64,000 nucleotides of DNA from Ceratodon purpureus (taxonomy: Eukaryota > Streptophyta > Bryopsida > Pseudoditrichales > Ditrichaceae). The number at the start of each line of letters is the position of its first letter. Positions within the stretch are counted from its first letter, which is position 1. This document shows positions 11,262 to 20,735 of the stretch, piece by piece. A program made the translations under genes and the position numbers. The notes under the pieces are model-generated. The model worked only from the letters and a program-made list of their open reading frames with translations. It did not search any database and was not told the DNA's origin. Where the stretch lies: assembly GCA_014871385.1 (NCBI GenBank), contig CM026423.1, positions 5,742,967 through 5,806,966 of the forward strand. Direction: 5' to 3'.

Positions 11262-12565
11262 TCAGCGGACCGCCGATGGATGGAGACCACAGATGAACAG
11301 TGTCATTGTACATGAATACCACAGAATATGGAATGCAAAACTAGACATCGAGATGTGCATGGGCGGAATTTGCCAGTGATGGATATATGAACCCGAAGAT
11401 TGCGACATATAATGCAGAATAAGAGTTACAATGAATACTTTAAAGAATATCATGTTGATTCAAGTAATGAAATGTACAATACAGAGTCGGCGACCCGCCG
11501 ATAATAGAACACGCTAAACTAACTAGTCCCGTAGCACTTTGAGTCATGAAGTCCTACAACATTAAGTCTACACCCAGCACTATGTACCAAGTTGACGTAA
11601 ATCCTATCACATTATAACCTACTCGGAAAACTATTTCCCTGAAAGCATAGCCGTAAGGTCAATGAGTAAATCATATATTTGAAGGCCGCACAAACGGGTC
11701 GACCAAGTCGGCGGGCAGCCGATGGAAGGTGTTCTGTTGGTCAGGAGGAGGGAAGAAGTGCAAGTTGGAGGCGAAAAAGTCCGCCTAACTCAGTCCCAGC
11801 AAACTTCAGTCCAGTCCACTCGTGCACGTCCAAACTTTCTCGCAGCTTCAATTGCCCAGTGCACTTGCCCCGGCCTACACGCCTGCGCCATATACTTCGG
11901 TACAGATCCGAACTTGTGCAAGGGATAAACCAGAGGAAGGATATCTGTTGCAATGTTAGGTATAACGCCGTCATCGTTCGGAAAGTTTAGATGACCCTGA
12001 AAAGGCCAAGGAATGTAGCACATACAGTTTGGTGTCCTCCTCAATGACCTCGGGTCAACATCCACAAATAGCACCTGATCTAGTTTGCAGACGTTTCTAG
12101 ACTGTACCTTGGAGCAAACTTGACCTAACGTCTTATAACTCCAGGGGAAATTCTCCCGGTCGATAAGGTCACTTCTGCTATACACGAAGGACAGCCTCTC
12201 CATTACACCGGCCGGCAAAATATGTGTGAGTAAAGGCTTCAGTTCTCCCAAGGGCATCTTCGACCACAGACCAACATGGAAATGCAAGAAAAGCATGTCG
12301 AAAAGCTTCTTCAAACCTGGGCGCTTCACTACATTCCGATGCGTATCCCATGGCAAAGCCTCTATCCTGGGATCCACATAGCAGAGAAGGCCATTGACGC
12401 ATAGGACAATACATTTCTTGACATGATGGGGTGGACCGTGAAGGCATTTGAAATAAAACGAGGAACCCTGAAGAATATGAAATGCAATCAGTGAAGGAAA
12501 TCAAGGAACAGGACGAAGTATATGAAAGAAATGGACTACATTCAAAGTCGTCGGCGACCCGCCGA
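11262..12565. repeat. Palindrome copies at the left end of the element
   Basis: Four members of the TCGGC-N5-GCCGA family: 11262-11276 (degenerate, TCAGC in the left arm), 11487-11501 (spacer GACCC), 11708-11722 (GGGCA) and 12551-12565 (GACCC). The region 11262-11790 between the element edge and the last FCP1-like ORF holds no convincing gene. The copy at 11708 lies about 70 bp beyond the stop of that ORF. Confidence 0.9.
11790..12467 (-). CDS. FCP1/NIF-type HAD-like ORF, copy 3 (degenerate active site, partial)
   Basis: Reading from a likely splice acceptor (TTCAG before 12467) gives GSSFYFKCLHGPPHHVKKC, then IVLCVNGLLCYVD, about 225 residues in all, to a stop at 11790. It aligns by eye with the two neighbouring FCP1-like ORFs. 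IVLCVNGLL matches VLDINGLLL, and VLFVDVDPRS matches LLVDDRPYR (HAD motif III region). The family nucleophile is Asp; here that position is Cys, so phosphatase activity is unlikely. The 5' exon(s) and start codon were not found; a palindrome at 12551 lies in the probable upstream intron. It could be a pseudogene or a repurposed scaffold protein. Confidence 0.55.
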   Translation of the reverse strand, partial: GSSFYFKCLHGPPHHVKKCIVLCVNGLLCYVDPRIEALPWDTHRNVVKRPGLKKLFDMLFLHFHVGLWSKMPLGELKPLLTHILPAGVMERLSFVYSRSDLIDRENFPWSYKTLGQVCSKVQSRNVCKLDQVLFVDVDPRSLRRTPNCMCYIPWPFQGHLNFPNDDGVIPNIATDILPLVYPLHKFGSVPKYMAQACRPGQVHWAIEAARKFGRARVDWTEVCWD

Positions 12566-12776
12566 CAAAACGATGCATTGAAGAAACCTCAAAGGTAAAT
12601 GTGCAGCAAGTGAAATGCCATGCATGCATCTACAAAAAGAAGTACCGAATTGCAGCACTGGAAACAATTGTGTGGTGCAGGGAAGTTCAGAAAGGGAACA
12701 GTCTTAGCGTATTAAACTAAAGAGTGCAGAGTATCATATGTGATTTTTAAAACTAGTGGCGCCGCTGAAATAGGCT

Positions 12777-13874
12777 CTAATCAGTCGGCTGCCCGCCGAT
12801 GATGGAACTACCAGGGGCCTCCGGAGGACAAGGTAAATTCACAAACCAAGATCCAGGATCACCCGGGACGTCAAACCCGCATGCATGAGAAGGAATAACC
12901 TCCCTATACTTCTGGTATTCGCGAGATCCTGGAAAAAGACGTGGCTTCCCCACGCTAGAATTCTTCCTACAATACTCCTGGACATCCAATCCAGACTGCT
13001 TAAGTCCTGCAAGGAATGGTGTAACTACCCTAGTTAAATAGGGATTGGGGGTGGGTTGAGGTTCTTTGCACTCTGCAGAGTCCCAGAAAAAAGAATTAGG
13101 ATGGACAGCGCTAAATGGATGATTAAGTACATTCCTATAAGGGCGGTCGTCTACCAGTAGGGTATTCTGGACAGTGGCACCTGATCGAGCCAGTAGCCTA
13201 GTGTCGCAGAAAAGTCTATCCAGACGCTTCAACAAGTACTCCCGTTTCCCATTCGGATTAGTCCTTGTTGAGATATCACACCAGAATCCTGGAAGGCGTT
13301 TGTAATTGCTCCTGAGCAAAGGATGAATGGCTAACAGCTTCTGGAAGTGACGATCGAGATTCTTTTCAGAAACCGTGGACCAAAAGACTACCTCGAAATT
13401 CGCCGTGCAGAACTCTAGAAATGAAAGAAGTCCTGGTGTAGCCCGGATATGAATTTTTGTCTTCTCGTCATCACCGATATACCCGTGGTGCTCCGCGATG
13501 AGCAATCCCTTAATGTCAAGGACAAGGTAGTATCGTTGGAGAGGTACCTCAATATTACGCGCAATAATATCAGTGCTGACACTGACGGAATCATGGCGCG
13601 GGGAACCGGTGCGCGGGATCGCGACGTTGGTCTCGACGAACGAGGTGGAAGCCATCGCACACCGGCCAGAGCTATGTGCAGCAGACAGCGTCGGCGGCCC
13701 GCCGACTGGATAGTCGTACTCGTCCTCCCCATCACTTTCATTCTCGGCTTCCGCTCCCGGAGACTCTCCTCTGTGAGCATCACCATCAGGAGATGTTGGG
13801 TACTCCTCCAAGAGCATACTAAGAAGGGAAGGTCCCTGGTGCACTTCAATTTCAGCGTCATCCTCCAGTGACTC
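12777..13874 (-). CDS. FCP1/NIF-type HAD-like ORF, copy 2 (5' end unresolved)
   Basis: The ORF probably begins at a splice acceptor (TTTTTCAG, exon from 13874) with ESLEDDAEIEVHQGPSLL and runs about 365 residues. An acidic N-terminal region precedes an FCP1-homology domain. HAD motif I appears as YYLVLDIKGLLI (nucleophile Asp kept, second Asp replaced by Lys). ANFEVVFWST follows, and motif III is LLVDDRPYRNVLN. Family knowledge: FCP1/SCP-type HAD enzymes dephosphorylate Ser/Thr, for example on the Pol II CTD, and normally need DxDx(T/V). Loss of the second Asp suggests altered or no catalysis. The palindrome occurs twice in coding DNA: at 13691-13705 (reading PVGGPPT) and right before the stop at 12785-12799 (reading GGQPTD). 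No start codon could be fixed. Confidence 0.6.
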   Translation of the reverse strand, partial: ESLEDDAEIEVHQGPSLLSMLLEEYPTSPDGDAHRGESPGAEAENESDGEDEYDYPVGGPPTLSAAHSSGRCAMASTSFVETNVAIPRTGSPRHDSVSVSTDIIARNIEVPLQRYYLVLDIKGLLIAEHHGYIGDDEKTKIHIRATPGLLSFLEFCTANFEVVFWSTVSEKNLDRHFQKLLAIHPLLRSNYKRLPGFWCDISTRTNPNGKREYLLKRLDRLFCDTRLLARSGATVQNTLLVDDRPYRNVLNHPFSAVHPNSFFWDSAECKEPQPTPNPYLTRVVTPFLAGLKQSGLDVQEYCRKNSSVGKPRLFPGSREYQKYREVIPSHACGFDVPGDPGSWFVNLPCPPEAPGSSIIGGQPTD

Positions 13875-14968
13875 CTGAAAAATGAAGGACAAATTCCAAG
13901 AAAACATGGGTGATCAATCGCATGCTCACAATTCATACTTGCTCTAGTGTACAAATGGAGACACAATAAGACACCCACGACAGAATACACAGTCTCGACA
14001 CTGAGTTCCGTTCTCATATATTTAAAAGGAGGAAAACTTTATTTACTGAAAAAGTCTAAATACATGAAGATCCCATCGGCGGGCAGCCGACTGAATCATG
14101 TGCATGCTCTCTAAAACAGTTTCTACATCTACTATGTTCTCTTTCGTTTAGGGCAATCAATGTGTGGAGAGAAGAGACTATAAGCTTCATCCCCCGGAAA
14201 CAGACGACGCTGACCGAATTCGGAGTGTTTCTGGCAGTACTCGGGCACGGGGAGTTTGGATTCTTTCAAACTGGTAAGCCAAGGAATCAATTCTCCAAGC
14301 AGATAATTCCTCTTATTTTCCGACTCCTTCGACTCGAAGGTATATGGTGTAGGGTGCACAGCGTTCCAAGGAGTGTTTGCGACATTCTTATAAGGGGAAT
14401 CATCAACCAAGAGAGTGTTAATTGAAGACGCCCCCGTCCCCTTCAGCCCGTCATCGAGGTCAAAGAGGGTCTGGAATCTCTTCAAATAAAACTCCCTACT
14501 AGCCTTATGTACGCAAGTCTCGCAGAAACTCTGGTCGAACTTGTAGCGCACTTCGGCATCTAGACGAGGACAGCGCTGCTGCAACACTGTCCACAGAATC
14601 TCGAACCTCTTTTCCTGAACGCAGCTCCAGAAGACCACCTCGAAATTGTCCAGGCAGAACTCTAGGAACTTCTCTAAACCCGGCCTAAGTTTAGTATTCC
14701 ACCTAGTACCCTGCTTCGTCTGGACTAATAGCAGGCCGTTAATATCCAGAACCAGAAAGTACTTCAGCACTGGATCGTGTACCTGAGTACCAGCCTGTTC
14801 CGGGGCTATGTGAAGTGGATTCAGAGGTGGAGGTCCCTGCTCCAGAACTGCACTGGGTCTATCTTCGTGAAGTTTTCCATGGACTTCCTTGTCCGCGGAC
14901 TCTGGAGTGACAGAAAACGAAGCAGAGGACAAACGTGACGGTTAGGATGACGGTCGGCGGACAGCCGA
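12785..14968. repeat. Palindrome copies in the FCP1-like cluster
   Basis: Exact copies at 12785-12799 (spacer TGCCC), 13691-13705 (GGCCC), 14076-14090 (GGGCA) and 14954-14968 (GGACA). Two lie inside coding sequence of FCP1-like copy 2. The one at 14076 lies between copies 1 and 2, 42 bp beyond the stop of copy 1. The one at 14954 lies 53 bp upstream of the acceptor-like start of copy 1, in its probable intron. Confidence 0.92.
14132..14901 (-). CDS. FCP1/NIF-type HAD-like ORF, copy 1 (5' end unresolved)
   Basis: Open to 14932, but the frame has no ATG and is stopped just upstream. A pyrimidine-rich tract ending CACTCCAG indicates a splice acceptor, with the exon starting at 14901. It encodes about 256 residues: a short acidic N-terminus, then KYFLVLDINGLLLVQTKQGT, LRPGLEKFLEFCLDNFEVVFW and LLVDDSPYKNVANTPWNAVHP, ending in a basic tail (CPKRKRT). 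This is an FCP1-homology HAD-like domain with the nucleophile Asp kept and the second motif-I acid changed to Asn. Of the three paralogues it is the best preserved. The conserved ending RRLFPG-(DE)-Y is shared with copy 2, showing tandem duplication inside the element. Confidence 0.65.
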
Positions 14969-15133
14969 CTTGCAAGCAACATTATTTGAAAAAAGGGAAA
15001 GCGTACAACTTGGCATTTACCGAAAATTTATTCACATTTGGCAGTACAAACATCTAACACAATCCTAGCGCCCGATCACTACACTAAATTATCAATGCAG
15101 GCATTTAAAAGATGGACTGGGCCACCGCCTGAT

Positions 15134-18100
15134 TCACTGACCTCCACCTTTGTGCTTCTTCGGCCTAGGCTCCCGTTTGGATGCCCGCACAGGTGACAGA
15201 ACGTCCTCTGGAGCGTCCACATTCCTGGGACTCATGAGCAGATCCCCAGATGTGCCCTTCTTGGAGGAAGTCTTCTTCGAAGCAGCCTTCCGTTTGCCCT
15301 TCCCAGAGGACTCCTCCCCTTCCTGAACCCCTGAGGAATCACGGGATAAGTTATCCACAAGAGAGGAATCCTGCGCAGTACCATCGGTCTTACTTCTCTT
15401 CATTGATCGTGTCTTGACCAGAGGGTTCTCATCCGGGCCAATCATCCGAGTTGCGCCCTTCACACCTTGAGTGACGAATGCGATTGACTTCCCTGTCAAC
15501 TTGGACTTGGCAGAGGGGTTAGATGAGGTTTGCTCGTCTGCCGTCGGCTGCCCGCCGACGGCAGCAGGAGGAACATGCCCTTCAATGCTCACTGCAGGCT
15601 CCTGGGTTGGCTTCTGGACACGGAGAACCACTTCATCGTCAGGCCTCGATGCTAGAGGAACCTGCATCTTCTTTGGACGCCCCGCCTGGTCTAAATCACG
15701 TTCTGGCTCGGCGGGAGGAGTCTCCTGCTCTTGAAATAATACCGAAGCTGAGGGAGTCAGTTCTGGTCTCCCGTAGAACTTGCGACAGCGGTGGGTTCAC
15801 GTAGCGAGGATTCGATTCTTCCAGTGGTAATACGTCGGGTTCTGGTTCATAGTCTAAGTCCTCCGTGTCTCGCTCCTCTTCCTCTGCATCTCCAGTTGGA
15901 ATGCGAGCCTCAGCTTGGTCGTCCTCGTTTCTTGGCTGTTCCTCAGCATCTCCAGCTTCATCTTCAACGTCTGGGTCGGGTACATCTGGTGGCTCGTCGT
16001 CGACATCGTCGTCGGAGTCCAGATAACTCTGTGAGCGAACCCCCGCAGTCTTCCCCGAACCCATACATCCACCCTTTCCGACCAAATGGGCCTCCTCCGC
16101 ATTCACACCCAAGTCGGCAGCCGTGAGAGAGCCAGTCCTGCCTCTAGCAGAGGCGGGGACAGACGGCCCGGCCCCAGACTGCGTGGTCTGAACTGGAGCT
16201 TGGACGGGCACGTTATAAACGCCCGGAATAAACGTCATATTCCGAACCCGACAGTGCGCTTCGTATCTCTCTTCCTTGGTACGCACGATCTCAATTACAG
16301 TCAAATGGTTTTTCTGCAGCAGAACAAGACGAAACGGTTAAGGAAATCTTCTACCCAAGAAACACGAAGGATTCAATCAGCGTCGGCTGCCCGCCGACGA
16401 TCGGTGAGCAAACAGCGAAGGCACCAGAAGAGACTGCAGTAACTTACCAGAGCGAGGGCCGTGACGTTCCCCCCTCCCCAGCAATTGATCACCCGAACGT
16501 CCTCAATCTGCATCGCTTTCTCAAGAAGAGATTGGAGGAAAGAGTAACTAGCGTGGCAGTGTCCATTTGACCAATCCTCCCCAAGATGATCTTCTCCTTC
16601 GTCCACATAGGGAGGAAGCGGACGTTTCAAACCAGTGAAGTCCGAGAAGGTATTCCATGCATCCCCGGGCGTTGTTTTTGGATACATAACGGACACATGA
16701 ACCTTGGGTCTAGAGTCAATGAGAGAACTCCTTTGAAACCCGGCGGAACTATCAGGGAAGTACTGCATAGTATGAACCGTCCACGAATTACTCGTCAGCC
16801 TTGACACGCCTTGAAGAGTGTGATTACACTCAGCATCGAGTAGCCACAACGATGGGGTGACAAGCTTATTCACCTTAATTGTATCTACCTCCCCATCCAG
16901 AATGACCTCCTCCTCCACCTCACGGTGAATCCTCTCAGCGACAGTTATAACGTGTTGTTGTCGCATGTTAGGCATCTCCTTTCCCGCTGGATCGTAGCCA
17001 AAGACCACGAACATCTCATACTGCGCCTTGTTGAAGGAGAATGCTCCGCGAACGTCAAGAGCTGTGCACACTTCACCCAGGTCCTGTGCAATCCGAACAT
17101 CGAACTGTACAGACGACTGCGAAGACTGGTCCACATCCGACTTCCAGTACTTTTGCACAATGTCTTTAAAGAATTCTGGTGTTGGCCCGTGCGACGGCGT
17201 GAGCGGATGATTCCGTCCCTTAAGCCACTCCTTCCCCTCAGGACTATCTTCCAAGTCAGCCCGAATATTACTAACCATTGTATCATTGAACCCCTTCTCG
17301 ACTTCAAGGCAATTCCAGTCATCCATGCTCCACTCAATATGCTTCCCAGTCCCTGCTTTCTTCAGTGCAAAGCCCCTGTAAATACACATGAGCTCGTTCC
17401 GGACAACATACTCGTATTTCACATGCTTACACCAATTCTCAACTGATGTTCCATCCCGTTGAACCACCTCTTTCCCAGTGACCTTGACGTACACTTTAAG
17501 GTCCAGAATTTCCTTGGCCAGCCTCTTGCATTCGTGGTCCCGAAGACCGATCACGTACTGCATGTCGTTGAGTGTTATGTCCCGGCGGGCTGGCTTTGGG
17601 GGAAATCCTGGTTTCAAACCGTCCTCCCCGATGATCCTCCCCTCCTCCCAGGCGTCGAACACCAGTTGCCACTCGTTGTATGTTTCGTCAGACACGAAGA
17701 CTAAGGGCAGCTTGAAGGTTTGGGACGTAGGGGACTTTCCGAGAATCGGACTGAGGTACTCCTTGCAGAACTCCTGCAAGTAAGAAGAAAATGACATTGA
17801 TAAATAAATCCCACTTCTACAATACAGAGAACCACTTGAGCGTCGGCGGTCCGCCGACGACTTTCAACTACATGTAAACAACAGGAAAAGAGGAAGATGT
17901 GAATTACCTTCCATGCGCTGAAGTCATCTTTCTTGTCGATCCTCCCCCGCTCGATCCATTTGGCGCGCATCTTCGCCAGCTGGGACCTGAAACTTACTTC
18001 GGCGACTTTATCCTTCACCTCGATGTTTAATGCGTTAGAGACCTTAATGAGGGTATCCTTGTTATCAGCATATACAGGAATGATATCGTGGTTAAGGTAA

Positions 18101-19726
18101 TACTGCCGCATAGGAGAGTCCAGTGGTTCCTTCTCTCCCAGTTCTCGACAAGCTTCAAACGTGTGCTGGCCCCCAATTATGTACCAGTGGATGCCCTCAT
18201 CTTCATACCAAGGTACCAACTTAGATGTGCCGTCATCCAGTGTAAGTGAATACTTGATATTTAGGGCATGCCAAGGTCGAAGAAGTCCTTCCAAGCCTTT
18301 AAGCTTAATCTCGCCCGTCACTGGATCCTTTACTCTGGGGTCACCACTCATAGGAAGGCAGTACAGCTCGGGCTTCTTCCGGATTGCTCCAAGTCCTTTG
18401 TAGAAAAGACTTATCTGATCCTGCCTCTTCCTGAATATCGCTCTGTACTTAAATTCGTCGGGAGCTATGTGTATCCTGTTATATGGAATCTGACAAGGAA
18501 GGGCACGTTGCCCGTTGGGGAAGCAGTGCCCAAGTCCCTCCTCCAACGTCTGGTACATGGCAAGGACGTCGGTGTCCTTTGTTTTGGAAGTGAGATTGTT
18601 TGCGAGCATGAGAGCTTCCGCCACGGTCTGCTTTTTCTCTTCCTTCTTCCCACCTTTCTTCTTCCCACCCTCGCCCTCAGCAGCCGCTGCCTTTCCCTTC
18701 TTCCTTCTCGATGACTCCCCTGTCGTCTGTGTCTCTCCGGTCTCGGGGGTGACTGTACCAGTGCCCGCTTCTACAGCAGACTTGCGGCCGCCTCTTTTCT
18801 TTGCTGAAGGCTTAACCGAGTTCTTCGTCTTCTCTTCCATCACTTTGTCCCCGAGCGTATCAATCACGTCGAGTATATGATCAACAGCTATGTTCTCACC
18901 CCTGCCCCAAGTAGCCGCATCCTGTACTTCTTTAGAGCACAAGCCGTCCATGCACTTCTCAACCGGAATTACAACCGCGAAGCAGTCCACTGGTGTGCCC
19001 TCCGCGACAGGAACCGATGCAAACACCAAGCACACGTTGTCGTTATCCTCGCATTCCCTGGCACCAATAATCTCAAATCTTGGTCCACCTGCCATTTGCT
19101 TCTGACCTATTTTGGTCACGAAGCCCAGCGACATGGGAGTGTCACGCCAGGTGATGCCCCACTCCGTTATCTTCGAATCAGCGAGGAATGTCACCCTCGG
19201 TTTCAAGCCCCGTGCGAGTATTTCTTCTTCAGGATCAACAACCTTGTCACAGAGCCACCGTAACCCATTTGGTTTTGCGGTGGAGTCGACCTTCGCCCTG
19301 CAAAATTAGAATCACAAGATTAGACCATCAGATTCTCACTCCATCGGCGGACAGCCGACGGGGCGGATGGACACGCCCTCCCCATCGGCGGACAGCCGAC
19401 GGGGGGAATAACCCATGTGAGAAAATAGAAAAATGAAGGACAAAAGAAGGAGTGGCGTCGGCGGACAGCCGACGGGAGGGACAAACCCATGCGAGAAAAC
19501 AGAAACATGAAGGACAAAAGAAGGAGTGGCGTCGGCGGACAGCCGACGGGAGGGACAAACCCATGCGAGAAAACGGAAACATGAAGGACAAAAGAAGGGG
19601 TGGCGTCGGCGGACAGCCGACGGGAGGGACAAACCCATGCGAGAAAATGGAAACATGAAGGACTCAAGAAGGGGAGCGTCGGCGGACAGCCGACTGGACA
19701 ACTTACCCACTCTCGGAGGCTGCCAT
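15134..19726 (-). CDS. ParB-like domain fused to a DNA-methyltransferase-like domain, five exons
   Basis: Exons (minus order) 19707-19726, 17908-19297, 16448-17773, 15834-16313 and 15134-15778 join in phase to about 1286 residues. The start has a strong plant context (GCCATGGC). At about residues 376-430, HWYIIGGQHTFEACRELGE and IPVYADNKDTLIKVSNALNI match the core of ParB-like domains (GGxHxxEAxxxL, then a D-x-L-x-x-x-N block). Near residue 902, VINCWGGGNVTALALK followed by LTVIEIVRTKEERYEA matches motif I and the following strand of beta-class DNA methyltransferases, where motif IV precedes motif I. The expected DPPY motif IV would fall near MYPKTTPG (about residue 832) and looks degenerate. 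Linkers are Lys/Ala-rich, and the C-terminus is acidic, then basic and NLS-like. The 55-bp last intron is the least certain junction; a frameshift there is the alternative. Confidence 0.7.
15544..17857. repeat. Palindrome copies inside the ParB/MTase-like gene
   Basis: Exact copies at 15544-15558 (TGCCC; last exon, reading AVGGQPTADE on the minus strand), 16383-16397 (TGCCC; middle of intron 16314-16447) and 17843-17857 (GGTCC; middle of intron 17774-17907). Both introns are 134 bp long and carry the palindrome at the same distance, 70 bp, from the acceptor. Their other sequences do not match by eye. Confidence 0.92.
19344..19693. repeat. 74-bp tandem array of palindromes in intron 1 of the ParB/MTase-like gene
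   Basis: Six copies of TCGGCGGACAGCCGA start at 19344, 19385, 19458, 19532, 19606 and 19679. From 19385 the spacing is 73-74 bp, and the whole unit is repeated (it contains GGGACAAACCCATGCGAGAA and AACATGAAGGACAAAAGAAG). All six have the spacer GGACA in the same orientation. The array lies wholly in the 409-bp intron 19298-19706, just inside the start of the gene and next to the divergent promoter. An array of identical sites beside a promoter suggests a regulatory or transposase/ParB binding platform. Confidence 0.9.
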
Positions 19727-20735
19727 GGCGTCGGCGGATGGCCTTTCACCGTCGGCGGATGACCTTCGAACAGCAGCCGACGCGCGCAGGTGAAGGAGCC
19801 GACGCCCTCAACCCTAGCAGCCGACGCAGAAAAACCTAGCAGCCGACGCGACCTCTGCGGAGCGCTGAGAAGAGGACAAAAGAGAGCTGAAAAAGAGAAG
19901 GCTGGAAATGAGGAGGAAATGTCGGGAGTGGCGGGTGTATACCCTGCAGACCCCCACCTCCCGAGACTGAATCGTCACGCCCGATGGATCATGACGTATG
20001 GCTATGTACATACCATCCATGCATGGATGGTCATCCCTAACATCCGTCCCATCACGCCACGTAGGATGATGATGGGACGTCTTTTGACTTTTTTTCAATC
20101 CGCCACCAAGTCATGATGGCGTGGGCATGTGATGTGACAGCTGCTCCAATCGCCCCGTTTAAATTCGTAATAATGAACTAACATTGTTCTGTGACGGCGG
20201 GGGTATCTCGCCGCCATGATGGGATCTTGATCTGTCCAAGGCGCGCAAAATTGAATTCGATTCTGGCGCCAATTTATACTCCTGGGAATTCATAACTAAC
20301 CCCCCGTCAGATGCGCATACTTCATTCTATTTCTGTCATTGCACTTTCGATTCCCTCTGAGAGTGCTCCTGACGCACACGTTTCCTGAGAGGACCGTTAT
20401 TATTCCCGCATGTGCTTAACTGTCCCGCACCTTCTGTTGCCGTTTCTGTTGTCTTCGTCTATCGTTTCTGATTGGACGGTTGAGAGGAGTCTCTGATTGG
20501 ACAGGTTAGGGACATCATACTGCTTCTCAACTAAGGTCCCCTGCAATTTCTGTCGGCGGACGTGTCCGTCATCGTCGGCGGATGCTATTTCTGTGCACAC
20601 TCCGAGTCGTACGATCCGCGTCGGCTGCCCGCCGAGTCGTCTTCGTTGTCGGCGGATACATTTTACTCCGTCGGCGGGGACACTTCCCGTCGACCCTGTC
20701 GGCTGTCCGCCGACGAGGTCTTCATCTTTTATCCA
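19727..20735. promoter_or_regulatory. Divergent promoter region of the element with half-site cluster
   Basis: This 1.0-kb region separates the start codons of the minus-strand ParB/MTase-like gene (19726) and the plus-strand transposase-like gene (20736). Half-palindromes are frequent near both sides: GTCGGCGGA near 19730 and 19751, GCAGCCGACG or close variants near 19773, 19797, 19817 and 19840, and more half-sites at 20551-20690. Exact full sites lie at 20621-20635 (TGCCC) and 20699-20713 (TGTCC), in the leader of the plus gene. The middle (about 19.9-20.5 kb) has no gene. I could not assign TATA boxes or start sites. Confidence 0.6.

Noticed and set aside
13449-13871. 140-codon plus ORF within the FCP1-like region
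   Set aside because: Shadow of the minus-strand FCP1-like frame, which carries recognisable HAD motifs.
19344-19693. CRISPR-like array
   Set aside because: Whole 74-bp units are repeated, including the would-be spacers, in a plant nuclear intron. This is a tandem satellite, not a repeat-spacer array.
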